From NCBI GenBank assembly GCA_963691655.1, contig OY829326.1:70301235-70365234 (forward strand): DNA of 64,000 nucleotides, given 5' to 3'. The notes beneath the pieces are model-generated. The model was not told the origin of the DNA. It ran no database searches and saw only the letters and a list, made by a program, of their open reading frames with translations. The DNA comes from Toxonevra muliebris. Its lineage: Eukaryota > Arthropoda > Insecta > Diptera > Pallopteridae. Made by a program: the position numbers and the translations under genes. Within the stretch, counting starts at the first letter, position 1. The number at the start of each line of letters is the position of its first letter. Positions 28,512-41,599 of this stretch are shown here, piece by piece.

Positions 28512-30479
28512 CCATTTGAGTAATTTGTTTTAGAAAGTATATATACTGAATTTTAGTATATATCTCAGATCTGTTTAGGCAAGTGGAAATCATTAATATT
28601 ATAAATGAAAATATTAAATTTAGGAAATTATTTTATTTGAAAAAAAAAGTTCAAGAAAAAACCCCATTCTACCACACTACCCTCTTAAGGAATCTCAATC
28701 AAACTTGGTAGAGGCTTTCCAATTAGCCAGAAAAATGTTAAATGTTCTAAATGAAGATAAGGGTAGTGTGGCTTTGATTTAAGAACTGCAGCATTAAAGG
28801 TTCTTAAACTCAAGAGTAAGCGATGTTTACGCCTGGTGTTAACATAAAGAAATTTAATAGTTCTTTATCAATACTTATAAGTCATTACTAATACTTATAA
28901 TTATTCTCAACTATTAGTGCATTTTCACTTCTTTCAATAAATAACTAAAAATCAATTTTCTAACTTTATTATTAACATAAATTTTAAATGCAAACGATTA
29001 TAACTAAAATTGTTCTTATTTTCCATTTCAATGGACATCAAATATTAAAAGGATGTGACAGACACAGAAGCACAATTATAGTAGAAGTAAAGTAAAGCAT
29101 TGTGCAACTTGAAGTTACAAGCAAATAGGATAATAAGGATAATTTAAACACGCATACACATAAAACAAACACAAAGAACTAAAGAAAAATAATATGAAAA
29201 CAAACTGCAAAGTAGGAAAAGTAGTAAAGAATAGCCATGGATAAGCAAAAAAGTATTAGTAAGTAAGTATAAAAAAATTTATGATTACGTTGCAAAATGT
29301 TGTTGACTTTTTTTTAACTCCTATTTCAAAGTGGCAGAAAAAACTCAACGATGGAGAAAAAGGAAAAATTTTCAAATAAAAGCAAAAGGCAAAAAAAAAA
29401 AAATAAAAAAAATAAACAGGAAATTGTGAATTAAAGCAGCAGAAGTGATACATGTACATGTGATTCGAAGATAAATTGTATGAAATTGTATGTTAAAAAA
29501 GCAGCAGTAAATGTTGATACTGCAACATTATACACGCATGACATGTTGCTTGAACTGAGACGAGAACTTGAACTACGAGTATAAAAGGATAATAATGATA
29601 GAAGGTTAGTGAAGGCAAGTATCGTAATACAAATGCTTATACATATGCACATATGTATATATGTATGTGTGTGTGTGTGTGTGTGTGAACATGCGTTTAA
29701 ATCAAAGTTTCAAGTTATTCTATGTAGATAATAAAATCAAATAAAAATTTAAATAGAAAATACATTTTACATTTACTGAAAGGCAATATAAGTATACTAC
29801 AATCTCACAAATAAATACGAACCGGAAAATGAAAGCAGAGAAAATGAATGAAATGAGAAAGAAAAATGTTTATTTTATCGAAATAAAAATAGTATAGAAA
29901 TAGGGGAAAGTATTCAAGCCAATACTTCAATGGTTCCCTCAATAAAAATCTATGTGCAAAGGTACAGCAGATGTTCTATTGAAATCAGTTTTGTTTGTTT
30001 TTCTTCTTCTTTTTTTTGCTTTTTACTAAATTTAACAAAGAAATATTTTTTCAACAATTTATTCTTCTTCAATGTATTTTAGCAATCTAATTTTGTATTA
30101 TATTGGAACAGAATATTCAAGCATTTTTTCTTAGTAATTTCCTGCGTGCTATACACATATTTTTTTGAGGATTATTTTAATTTATGCATCATTTATGAAA
30201 TTGAATGAGAGCGAAAGAAAAAACAAAACAAAACAAAATAAAGAAGTGATGAACACAAATATTTATATAAAGAATTTTGAATATGGGCTATTCCAGTGTA
30301 ACGGAGAAGACAACCCTAAGTAAAAAACATGTTCATAATAATAATCAAATTGATTGTTCAGTTAGTTGAGCCTATGGTAAAAAATTTAAAAATTTTCAAT
30401 TTTGTTTGTAGAAATATAGAACTTTAAAATGAAATAAAATACATAATAATCGAGATCATTTTATGCTCTTAGTGTTTAA
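28512..30479. other. AT-rich intergenic DNA with a TG microsatellite
   Basis: Long A-runs and a (TG)n tract at about 29660-29687; no gene seen. Confidence 0.5.
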
Positions 30480-31035
30480 ATGTATGGGCCGCGACTGGCC
30501 CAAATAAGACGCAATCCGGAAGGCCATCTTTCGCCCACTTTTTCGAGCAGCTGGGGCCGTACATCAGCAATAACGCGTTATCAATCGTCTATAATTTATC
30601 GGGGCGACTTCACATATTCCATTCCATTCAATTGTGGAACAAAAAGTCAATAACTATGGATCTATAGTACTCTCCATCGATTGAAACATTATGGCCAACA
30701 TAATTTTTTATGAAATATGTGTGTGCCGATGATTCCACTAGCAGCACCAATCAGTGACTTTTTGCGGAGATAGTGCAGTCTCGATATTAGCTTGTTGATA
30801 TTCTTCACTCGAAATGTGAGACTTTGTTTGTAGAAGTAGTCATCCAACAAAAAATGTGCCTCATAGCTAAATACAAATTTTTGGTGAAAATGAAGATCCA
30901 GATTAATCTCGTTTTCGGCTCATTCAACAAATGTACAAAGCTCACGATGATCAAGCGGGTTGAATTTTGGACTCCGACATTGCGAGTAAGTTCGGAGGAA
31001 AATATCCAAAAGGAAGGCACTGCTAAACTCTTGGA
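30480..31035 (-). pseudogene. Decayed mariner-superfamily transposase
   Basis: On the minus strand, across several frames, I read FVFSYEAHFLLDDYFYKQS (compare FSDEAHFWLDGYVNKQN), then SAHTYFIKN with GHNVSIDGEYYRSIVIDFLF (compare GPYFF, VTVNGERYRSMITDFL) and further decayed text. These are landmarks of a transposase common in insects (from memory). Many stops. A SINE copy abuts its upstream side at about 31036. Confidence 0.55.
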
Positions 31036-31258
31036 AGTACCTTAGGCAAGTGATAATTCGTATGAGTACGACCTCAAGTTTGATTCCTCTCTTCGTCTGG
31101 TGATTAATTCTCATAACTTTATATTCACTTTCGATATGAAGTGAAAGAAAATTATAAGAAAATGAAAAAGTACACATCTTGGTAGGCAATGGTAAGCCTC
31201 CAAGTGATAACAAACTACCGCAGCGCCGTTCGGATCCGGCATTATACTGTTGTTTCAA
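31036..31258 (+). mobile_element. SINE family A, diverged copy
   Basis: Plus-strand match to the SINE at 19942-20254: TTTGATTCC, CTTCGTCTGGTGATTAA, TATTCACTTTCGATATGAAG, GTTCGGATCCGGC. The tRNA-like head is decayed and the 3' part missing where SINE B begins. Confidence 0.6.
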
Positions 31259-31261
31259 CCA

Positions 31262-31435
31262 TAGCCTCTGTGGCCTAATGGCAGCGTGCCAACCCCAGGT
31301 TCGGTTCGCGGCTAGGATATGTTTTATTATCTACTCTTCTTTCTCTCATAACTTGGGGCTTTGGTGCAATAGATCTTATAGGTCACAGTTCCTGACTTCC
31401 GTGGCGTTCCATCCTTCAAATAATAATAATAGCAA
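31262..31435 (+). mobile_element. tRNA-derived SINE (family B) with LINE-like tail
   Basis: The head has GTGGCCTAATGG (box A-like) and GGTTCGGTTCG (box B-like). The 3' part AGATCTTATAGGTCACAGTT, then CCTGACT and a TAATAATAATAG tail resembles the 3' end of the LINE at 58363-59308 (AGATCTTTTAGGTCGCAGTG, then CCTG and TAATAATAAT). Confidence 0.6.
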
Positions 31436-32040
31436 TAAATCAAGGTCTTTTTGCAAAATTTTCTATCCATCTAGGACACAGCTCCAACTGTTGTGTCTAA
31501 TAGCGAATCGACTTTTTCGAGTTTTCCTTAATCTTTTCGGTGGAACGTATCTACCGTGGAAATCGAGGGGCAGGTGTAGTTCACTGAAGACTTTTTCACG
31601 CTGGATATCTATATTTTAATGTTATGTGAAAGGTTACTGTAATTTACAGAGCACTCGACACATATACATAGAAGAATCAGCAATCATTGCCTAAACGCTC
31701 AGCCTTCTTACGACCTCTATATTTACACAGATAGTTTGCATTTATTTCTCGTTTTTTCAAGTTTGTTACAAATGCTATAGCTCGGTACTGCGAAAAGCTC
31801 GGTTTAGGCATTCCATGGGCTGTTTTGCCCTAATAGTAGTTGTAGTTACAAATGTAGACCTTTTTGTGAAATAACCAGCACTCGAATTCGGGACAATATC
31901 TATCGCTGATAAATTCAACGAATGGTTTTCTGGAATTCATCTCCATTTATTTGAAGTGCTCGTTTACCAGAAGACGAATGAACATCTGCAGATTGATGCA
32001 GTGTTAATAGATTGTACTTTGAATATAATAGAGAAATAAG
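31436..32040. other. Non-coding DNA with possible old LINE fragments
   Basis: Mixed composition; a short TDS-like fragment near 31715-31735 is too weak to call. Confidence 0.3.
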
Positions 32041-33608
32041 TTAACCCTAGGATGGGCACCTCTCTGGGAGGCGGTAACATAACCTCCAGGGCCTAATTAG
32101 GCCCACGTGAATAAAACGATAGTTATGGCCTATTACAGCATGTTATTGCAGTGGCAGGTATGCGCTTAGTATCGGACATGGTCTCCTACATTTGGTATAC
32201 ATATGCATCTAGCATATACATGCGCATAGTTTGGGCTTTAAAAAGACGTATATAACATAAGTGGTATTTCGGATCGATGTATATAAGTCGGATTGATTTT
32301 GTTTTGCTAATAACTTTCCTTTGGTATTTTTTCTAATTACTTTCTTTTTTTGAAACGAACATATCCCTTTCTAATGATATGCAACACGTATTTCAATTAT
32401 TTCAAATTAATCAGTAATGAGTGAAATCACAAAGAGTGAAAATATTTTCAAACAAAGGCTTAGCAATTCAAATAACTAAACCATAAATTTTATAATATTT
32501 ATAACTTTTGTGCTGGTAAGAATATTTATAAAATTTATGTAGGGTTTTGTTTACTAAATATTCTCCTATAGTTTGGTAAAAATAAGAACCTTTTTAGAAA
32601 GCATACTTAGAAAAAAATTAATTTTTAAACTCGATCCGAATTACCAACAAGCGTTTTCCTACTTGAATATAAGTCAGATTGATGATCCGAATTATAAGCA
32701 AATGAGGTGTTTGCATAATAACAAAACTTAGGAAAACTCTGTAGTTTTAATTAATGAAAGTTTTTTAGTTGTGATTTAGATATAATAGGTGATGTTTGGA
32801 GGTAATTCGGATCGACCCTTTGTTTAGAGAGTTTTTTTGGAATTTGAGTTCAAAGTTTAAATAAACTTGATTTTTTTTTTTTAATTTAAAATTTTGCATT
32901 TTAAAATTCAAAATATTTTTTTTTTTATTGAAATATTAATTGAAATTAATAGCGTTTCTTAGTGTTATACAAATTTTGGAACTAACAAGTCATTTTTAGT
33001 GAAATTCAATATGAAATATATTTTTAAGAACCAGTTTGTGTTGAATGACTTTAATTTTTGATTATGTCAACATACTTATAAATAGTAATTGAGAAATTGC
33101 TTAGAATGATTCGAAAAAATGATTTTTTATATAAATATTTCATTGTTCACCAGTTCATGGACTAGCGGATCCAAATTTTATTACTTTAGCTTGATATGAT
33201 ATTCGAAGACTTTGAGATACGGTCTCACTTTATAGCCCACAACTTGGCATGCATACAAGTGAATCTCTACACCAAATTTGAATTCAGACAAACAGTTTAT
33301 GATTACATAAGGAAAATACATAGATATAGAAAGAATTTGCATGTATGTGTGTGTATGTATTTACGCATCCATACTTAAATTTTTTTTATATGTATATACT
33401 TTCCTTAAACCCCAAAATCACCTTTTGCTTTTAAATAAACCTCAAATTCAAAATAATTTCCTATAAATTTTGCAACACAGAAAAATAAACACCTGGGCCT
33501 ATTTAGGCTCAGGGTATAACTTTCAATGTTGAGACAATAAAAAAAAAGTAATGTATGTTTAAACTCAAAATGGGCCTAATAAGGTCTAGGTGCCCATCCA
33601 GAAGTTAA
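32041..33608. mobile_element. Non-autonomous piggyBac-like element (~1.56 kb)
   Basis: TTAA at 32041-32044 and 33605-33608 flank the inverted ends CCCTAGGATGGGCACC and CTTCTGGATGGGCACC. Next to the left end is the perfect palindrome GGGCCTAATTAGGCCC (32089-32104), and similar GGCCTA repeats lie near the right end. No transposase ORF was found. Confidence 0.75.
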
Positions 33609-34378
33609 AAAGCCATATGGGTTTTTTGAAATGACATCTACTTATAAGCGGTTTATAATAAAATCGTTTTTGTTGTTGTGTAAAATGCAGGTGTAGAGAA
33701 AAATGCAGGTATTTAATATGTAAAATATGTAAATCTAATAAACACAAAATTCAATCAGTACTGACATTCATAAACAAGTTATATGTTAAGTTTAAACGCA
33801 GACATACTGTTATTTAAATTTGAATTCACAGCTTTGTAACTTGTAGCCTGATCGGCAGCTTTATATTGTTTTCAGATATAAATTTTCATTAATTAATCAT
33901 AAATCAAGTACTATTTTTATACACTTTTACATTTTACTAATATTACACATCAATATGTAAACGCTAAGATACAATATGTAATACACCTCAACTGCTCTTT
34001 GTTACCCTTTCACAACACCGTTTAACCAATAAAAAGAGATGAGAGAAATCGTCATTGCGTACTCGTAAATGCAGTCGAATAGCTAAAAAATTATAATTTA
34101 TTTATTACAAGCAAAGTGCAATTGTACTTAAATGAGAGAGTATTAGTTGAAAAAGAAGAGATAAAGAGAACAAGAAAGTCAGAGAACGAGTTTGTTTCCT
34201 TTGATGACAAAGAAGGGGAGACGAAAGCGGGGTCGTTTGACCCTCTCAAATTCAAATTCATGTACGTGTACATGTTTTTGATAATTTTTCCTGACTTTTG
34301 AATTAAATAAATGTAAACCTAACAATTTTGATATTGACGTCTTTGTTGTTTTTTCCTCTATCGTTTAGCTATTTTGTT
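33609..34378. other. AT-rich intergenic DNA
   Basis: No gene or element recognised; the short open frames at 34091-34301 on both strands are unremarkable. Confidence 0.4.
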
Positions 34379-34501
34379 ATGCCTGGTTTTCACTGTGTCA
34401 AATACAATCAAATTTGCCAGCATGTTGGCAAATTTCATATGGGAAATTCTCTCTTTTTCTCTCTTTGACGGCAAATATGACATAGTGAAAACCAAGCATT
34501 A
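34379..34501. mobile_element. Short MITE (~122 bp) with 22-bp TIRs
   Basis: ATGCCTGGTTTTCACTGTGT at the left matches ATGCTTGGTTTTCACTATGT inverted at the right. Inside is a perfect hairpin AAATTTGCCA-GCATGT-TGGCAAATTT (34410-34435). Confidence 0.6.
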
Positions 34502-35084
34502 CAATCGAAGCATAACCGTCAAAACTATTATGACTTTTATGGGACAACCTCACTTTTTTTTGTGTTCTCTTTTCTTTTTGGGTCGTCAATTTCAAAAAAT
34601 TATTAAAAATACTAAATAAACAAGATGCGTAAAAAAATTGCTTTTGTAGATAGAACCTTTTTCTTTCGATAAAGACACATTTTGTGTAAGTCGGAGGGTT
34701 TTAAAGCACTCTGAACGTTTTTTCGTACTCATGTGTGTACATCGCGTGCGGCTAATCCTGGACATCTAAAAAACCGCGAATAGCCTTTTTTAACTATTCG
34801 GGGGCATCTAAATACGAAAATCAACATTCCTCTTTTTTTTCCTACCACGCAAAGTACACTTTCTCTTGAGAGGGGAAGTATCTAACTTCTATTTTGTCGC
34901 ATAAGAAATATTTCACCACCCTGGAAAAATATAAGAGCTGTTTAGATTTGGAAAGATTGTATTGGAGAGCATCTAAACCTCTGCATCTGATGCAGTATTG
35001 TCGTAAAAAAAGCATGTAAACAGCACCTCTAATCAGATTAAGAGGAACTATAACTTATAGTGATATAGGATACTCATTTCTAGT
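34502..35084. other. Intergenic DNA
   Basis: No gene or element recognised. Confidence 0.4.
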
Positions 35085-35350
35085 AATGTGGCTGTGTGTA
35101 GGAACTCAGATAAATGCTAAGTTAACTTGTTCGTCTAGTCTAATAAGGTCTCTCGTACACTCACTCACAGGTTTAGACTTGCTAGTGTTTGAGATCAGGG
35201 CTTTGATCGCTTGGCTCACAGAAAAAATGGCTTCTCTTCCCTCTTCAGATAGATTGACTACAACGAGCCGACATAATTGTTGTACTGCAAAATTTTCTGC
35301 CTGAGAAGATTCCAACATCTACTCCACAGCCCATTTTTGATCCATCAGTT
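35085..35350 (-). pseudogene. RNase H fragment of a LINE
   Basis: The minus frame YKLMDQKWAVE (compare FTDGSKMDxGVG), then SVSQAIKALISNTSKSKPVS, ECTRDLIRL and LAFI-stop-VPTH resembles the LINE RNase H segment DSQAAIKAL, ECRRSL, WVPGH. Stops show decay. Confidence 0.55.
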
Positions 35351-37212
35351 TATATAGAACAGATATATTAACTTTCCAGATACAATCGGAATTATAATTT
35401 TGGGCCTAGAGTTTTCAAAACAATGCTTTGGAATAGTGTAATCGTTCGCCTTTGGTACCAGACCTTCTGGTGAGGTGAGTTATTGGTTATACTTTTGTGG
35501 CAATGTGATCTAGTGATCCAACATCCTGACTATCCAGTGAATCTTTGACTTAAGGTCTAGAGGCATACTATACAGTAAAGAAATATTTGTGTCAGTAGAG
35601 CAAGATCTTATTGCGTCGGTGAGTTCAAACACAATGTTCCCTGCTGCGATGGTAGTTTAGAGCTACCAAGTTTAAACCTGATATAATTTGAAAAAAATGT
35701 GTTAATTACTAGAGTAAATTTAGCTTGAAATTTTTTAATATTCGATATTATTTGCGTATATGTATAAGTAAGTAAGTTTTCAGAATTGAGACACGAAAAA
35801 AATTGTGAAACAAAAAAGGCTTCAAAAGAACAATATTGAAATTTGGACATCGAGGTTTTACTTTTTCTGGAATAACCGATATGTATGTATGAATATTTAA
35901 CCAGAACCTGAAATTCGTTTATCGTCCATTTTCAATTCGATTATTTTCTTTATTTTTTTTTTCGTTTCCTAATTTCACATTTTGTTTTTTGCTTTTACGC
36001 TAATATTCTCTTTCTTTTTTGTCATCTTATTTCTTGTTCTGCAAACGAATAAGATTTCCGGCACTTTTAGTTAGGTATTTACCTATTTTCTTTTAGCTTT
36101 TAAGAAGCTATTAAGCAAAATTGTAGGTAACAGAAAAGTATGCAACATTTTTTTACGTTTTAAGCTTTTGCGCATACACATACAAATGTACACTTAACGT
36201 TTTTCCATTATATTATTACAACAAAAATGTTAGCAAAAGTTACGAAAAATTAAAAAACTTTTATTTATTTACTTCATTTAATGTAACGCTGTAAAATATG
36301 CAATGTATTTGTGTGAGCCTTTAGAGATGCTAAAATATTTTGCAGTCAATTAATTTGACTTTTCGCTTTAATTATGTTCAATTACCTGTATAAAAGTTGT
36401 TTAAGTAATACTTTCTTTGCTTTTGTTCATGATTAACTTAAGATTTGTTAATATGAGATTTTCGGAATTAAAGTTTGTTAAACTTATGTTGGCGTAACAA
36501 GTAAAATAATTGTTGTTGTAGAGTGTGGTGTGTTGTAACATCGTGTCCGTAATGAATTTTACTTGCTCTGGAGAAGAAAAGATAAACTGTTGGCATCAAG
36601 TTGTACATCTCCGCAAAAGTTCTACCTTGAGAATATAGATTAAATAAGGTTTATAAGTCGCAGGCTGTAATTGAAAGAAGGAGCACGCATTCAACGTTAA
36701 CAATTCCGCTTACGGCTCCCTTTCTTTTGTAAAAAAAAGGAAAACAACATAAAAAAAAACAACTCGTTTTTTGGTTTTCTTCCTTCCCTCATTTTTTTAT
36801 TTCTTACTGCCCCCCTTTGCTGATGAAATTCTCATACATTTTTATGGTAAGAGTTTTCAAAACCCCGCTTGGAGAATACTTGCAAAAAATCGCCGGGGCT
36901 GGGGCTGATTTTGATCCGAAAACTTACTCTGGATTCGTGCTTCTGTGGCTTATATTCAACTTGAAAATGCATTTTGAAATAAAATCAAAACTTCTTGCCA
37001 ATGTACAAGAGGGTTAAGAAACCAAAGAAGTTCAGGTAGAAAATAAAAATGAGCAGAACTAATCTTCAACACATCGGTACCTAGCAGAAGTCTCTTTCTG
37101 CTTTCGAAGGCTGGATAATAACAAATATAATACTTTCCTGTTTCACCCCTTACTCCACTCTTCAAGGCAGGATCAAAACGTTAGATCGTCGATGGGACCC
37201 TTGTTGACCATA
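35351..37212. other. AT-rich intergenic DNA
   Basis: Long T-runs; no convincing gene. The open frame at 36817-37017 has no recognisable domain. Confidence 0.4.
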
Positions 37213-37469
37213 TGAGCCGTTGCGTGCAAAAGTGGTGTAAGTCAGCTTTTTTTATTATTAGTATTCTTATCTTCAGGCAATAATTTTGGCCTCATTTAGT
37301 TTCCTACACAAAAGGTGTACATCTAGGTAGAACTTGTGCACTATAAAGCTACCTGTACATCGAGAAAATATATTTTATAAGAGCCATGTTTTGCACACCA
37401 CTTCTACAAAACCAATGTATTTTCGAAAATCTGATTTTGACTTACCCCACTTTTGCACGCAACGGCTCA
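37213..37469. mobile_element. Tc1/mariner-type MITE (257 bp)
   Basis: TGAGCCGTTGCGTGCAAAAG, then TGGTGTAAGTCA, is repeated inverted at the right end (TGGGGTAAGTCA variant). Both ends are flanked by TA (37211-37212 and 37470-37471). Confidence 0.75.
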
Positions 37470-37489
37470 TATATTGGTCACATGATTTA

Positions 37490-37890
37490 TGCCCAGTGAT
37501 CAAGCCTACTGCGATGTGCAATACCTTTCTCCCCAGACCGAGAATAAACTGACTATTATCCTATTCAGTTTTTTCATAAAGCACTTCGTAGTTTTAGAGG
37601 ATCAAACCCTATACCTTTTTTTCTACTCCTGCTTAATTTAGTCGTTGGTCTATTGCTAAGTTCCTGCCAACTGGGCCCATGGTAGGTCAAATTATCAGCT
37701 TTTATGTTACCAGGCACCCCGAAGTGTTTAGTCTCACGCTCACAATCCTCAGAAACAGCAAGTTAAATCCAGTGCTAAATTGCTTTTAATCGGTATCACA
37801 GAGAGTGGGGCTAATTCTTGTGATGCCTCCATTGTGGGATGCCGTTATCACAATCAATAATTAAGTCAACCACATTGGTACCTTTCCTAG
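37490..37890 (-). pseudogene. Weak LINE RNase H relic
   Basis: The minus strand reads FGVPGNIKADNLTYHGPSWQ, comparable to WVPGHxGIxGNExADxLAxxGS. Upstream sequence is broken by stops. Confidence 0.35.
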
Positions 37891-39929
37891 GATCTGTCAT
37901 CTACAGATATTCTGATTTTAAAACCTTTTTTCCTTTGTAAATGAAATTTTCTGAATTTGAAATGATATTTTATGATTTCAAAAAGACATGTTCTGAGCTA
38001 GGAGAGCTAATTAATTTCTCTGAGCATACTTCTTGACTGACTTTCCAGAATGCTTGGTTTTGGCTTAAAATTTTTCTTTGTATTAGTTAATGATATTCTC
38101 AATAGACAATACCAATAATTTTTTTTTCATTAAAAGCATGGAACACACAAATATTCTTACAAGTTCTATAAGTCTTATAATCTAAACCTAACCCAACATA
38201 TAGTCGAAAAACTTGTGTTTTCATAAATGAATGTTATAATTTTAACATTTCTTTTTGAGCGTAAATAAATTCTCCAATATTTTCCTTTGATTTGAAATAA
38301 CTTCATAAGACGGAGAAAAAAATAATGCACCCAGAAAATCTTAAATGCTCCAATTCGAGGAAGAAGAAAAAACCGAAATATAACGTAACAAACTATTGCA
38401 TATTTTTTGGGGTAACCGATATTATTCACCAGCATTTTCTGCACTTTATGTGCCAACATCTGAAAGCTCATTCCTGTACAAGAGCAGCAATAGCACCAAC
38501 AACAACCGCATAATACAACAGAAAAAACCGAAAGAACCAAAGGAAGAAAGAAAGAAAGAAATTTTTACCACGATTTCCTCGCTTGCCACAAATGCCAACC
38601 AAAATAGCGACGAATATTTAGAAAGTCCACAACAGTAGTGAAATACTTTTGCGCCTAAAAACCCACAAAATAATATATTTTGTGTGTGTTTGTTGAAAAT
38701 GTGAAACGGAACGGAAATTTTTTGCTGCAATTCGTTTGCGATTTTTTTCTTCTGCTTTGCCTTTTTGGATTCATTGCTTCTTTTCCTTTCACTTTTAAAT
38801 GAAATAAAAAAAAAAGAAATATATGCGGATCCACATAAATCTTTTGCTACTACTACTTTTTTTTCGCACCATACTATATCAGTAGGTACGTTTTTTCTTA
38901 CAGTTTTTGGTTTCTATCGTTGTGTTGTGGAACTTTTTTAGTGCCACACATTTGTTTGTGTGTGATTCAAGAAAATTTTTCGGTTTCTGTTGAAAAATAA
39001 GCGGCAAGTTGCAAAAAGTAAGCGGGAAAAATAGAAAGAGAAAAGAGTGGGAAATAGACAAAATTGCGGAAAAATGCCACAACAACATGCAATGGCAGCA
39101 GCTGCAACAACAACAATAGTAACACAAATAGGAATATCAGAAAAAACCGCCGTTAACAAAATAGCTGCAGGACATTTCAGCAGGATGACATACATACAAA
39201 TAAACAGGCACACAAACATACAAACACATACATATACAGACATATTCTTGCACATACCAATGAGGTCTTCTTGAGTTTTTTTTTCACTTTTCGAACCATT
39301 CCGCACGTAAATAAAAGTGCATAAATGTACAAATGTTGAATATTTCGTTCATTTGAGTTGAGCTGAGTTGAGAGCGTGCTTTGTTTGCATTTTGTTGTCG
39401 CTGCCGCTGTTTGTCTGTAGCGGAAGCAATTCCTTTATAAGTGTGCATAAGTTGCTGAGCGCCCAATGGCAGCGAGCTACGGATCAGAATACATTGTACT
39501 GCGCTCCATGGCATTATGGAAGAAGAATCTCATTTTATATGCCGAAGTGGATTAGCGTGCTTCTAAAAATGACAACTGACAACAGTTATTTTCCGTGTAC
39601 TGTTTATTAATGTGTATCGAACAATTTTGTTTTTGGAAATTGGCCTCTATCGACCCACATTTATCATAATAAAATTTGGTCCAATTGAAAAAAATTGAGG
39701 TCTCCCGCAACTATTTTTCTATTTTAAAAAAATTATTGAAAGAAAAGCAAGATAATGATTCCGTCAAGAAAGGTCTGGCTTCATAGGACTTGGCGTATTC
39801 AGAAGAGAGTTATGCGAGCTGCAACAACTACAAAAAATGTGAATGCTTATAACTTTAAGAATTTTTTTACTCTCAACTGTTTATTAGATACTCGGGAACT
39901 ATATTAAATCAGGGTCAGTTAATAGTTGT
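37891..39929. other. Intergenic DNA with trinucleotide-rich stretches
   Basis: CAA/CAG-rich runs occur near 38490-38520 and 39075-39120, plus ACATA repeats near 39190-39240. Open frames follow the repeats. It could be intron or regulatory DNA of a distant gene, but nothing shows a gene here. Confidence 0.4.
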
Positions 39930-41100
39930 CCTAATTTTTAATGCCCCCGTTTTTGGTCTCTTTTAGGTCTTATTTTATGGTCTGGTCTTTGTTTTATGTT
40001 AGCTCCTGTTTCTGGTGTGAATCTTGATATGGGTTTCGGTCTAATTTTTGGACTAAATTTTGGTCTGAACATTGGTCTGATTTCCGACCTGAATTTAGTT
40101 TAACTTTTGATCCCAATTTTATCTACTTTTTTTCTGAGTTTTGGATAGTATTTTGATTTGTATTTTGGACTGAGCATGATTATGATATGAGTATGATATG
40201 AGATTGATTTTGGGTTTGAGTTTCGGTTTTATTTTCCATCGGAGTTTGGTTAAAATTGTAGTCCACACTTATGATCTTAGGTTTGGTAAAATTTTGTTCT
40301 GAGTTTTAGTCTGATTTTCATTCGAATATAGGTCTGAATTTTGATCTGGGTTTTTTGTCTTAATTTAAATTTGATCTGGTTCGAGTTTTGGTCAGATTTA
40401 ATTTAATTTCTTGCCCATATTTACACAGATTTTGGTCCGAATATCTGTCTGAATTTTGCATCGAACTGTGTCAAATTTTGGCCTAAATTTTATTCTGATA
40501 TTTGGTCTAGTTTATTGCCTAAGCTTTGTTTGGTCTTAATTTTTTTATTAGATTGGTTTGAACTTTGGTTAATTTGGTTTAATTTGAATTCTTATCAGAA
40601 ATGTGATTTGATTTTTTGTCTAATTTTGCCTGAGTCTAAATATCGGTTTGAGCTTTGTTCAGAATTTGGATTGAGTTTTGACCTGATTCTTTATCTGACT
40701 TCAATCTGCATTTTGGTTTCAATTTTGATTTGAGTTTTAGTCTAACTTCTGTTAAAAATTTCGTTTGAATTTTGATCTGATGCTTGGTCTGAATTTGTCT
40801 GAATCTGAGTCTGACTTAAGATTTGAATGATATTTGGTCTAAATTTTTTTCTAATTTTTATTCCGAGTTTTGGTCTAAGTTGTGGCTTGGTTTTTGGTTC
40901 ACATTTAGCTTGAGTTTTTGCTCCAAATTTTAATCTAAATTGTGATCTGACTTTGGTTTAAATTTAGGAATGAATTTTGTTTTAAATTTCGGGCTGACTT
41001 TTGATTTAGGTTTTTGACTATATTTTGGTCTGAAGCTTGCTCCAAATTTTTTGTCTAAATTTTGGTCTAAATTGTTTGAGGTTTGGCTAAATTTTGGTAG
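39930..41100 (+). repeat. Degenerate ~12-bp-period repeat (GGTCTGAATTTT-like)
   Basis: For about 1.2 kb the sequence cycles through variants of TTTTGGTCTGAAT (TTTGGTCTAA, TTTGATCTGA, TTTTGGTTTG and so on). On the minus strand it gives K/P/F-rich frames such as 40930-41142, which are by-products of the repeat. Confidence 0.8.
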
Positions 41101-41599
41101 ATTTCTGATGGGTTGGGATTTGTAGTGGAATAAGTATTGCAAATTTGGTTAATTGCTTTAGAATTTTTTTTTGCTACAAATTTTTTCAAGTTTCATTTAT
41201 ATGGTTATTGTCGGGCATCCACAATTTTCGTAAGAGTTATTCTAAAGGATATTTAGATAAACTTGCTTCAGAGCTTATTCGTTATTATGAGTGAAAGTAT
41301 TGTAAAGTAAATGAGAATTATAAAACAATTACTTTTAATGAATATTATTATTGAAGGAACTACCCCTACCGTTCTACATATTGGCCAGATTTTCTGACAT
41401 ATGTTCATAATATGAACAACAGTGTCTGTTTTTCGTATAGAAAAGTTTTTAAAAAAAATTGTATATACTTAGAAGTAGGCCTCTCCTTCTTTTTTAATAT
41501 TTTTATTTCAATAATACTATTCAGTGAAACAAATTGTTTTGTAATTTATATTTACTTTTCAATATTTTCACTTATATATTGTAGATTGTTGAAATGAGG
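41101..41599. other. AT-rich DNA upstream of the hammerhead
   Basis: No ORF recognised; may be decayed flank of the element that carried the ribozyme. Confidence 0.35.

Noticed and set aside
39047..39274. Gln/Ala-rich ORF starting MGNRQNCGKMPQQH
   Set aside because: Made of CAA/GCA triplets common in fly non-coding DNA; ends in an ACATA microsatellite.
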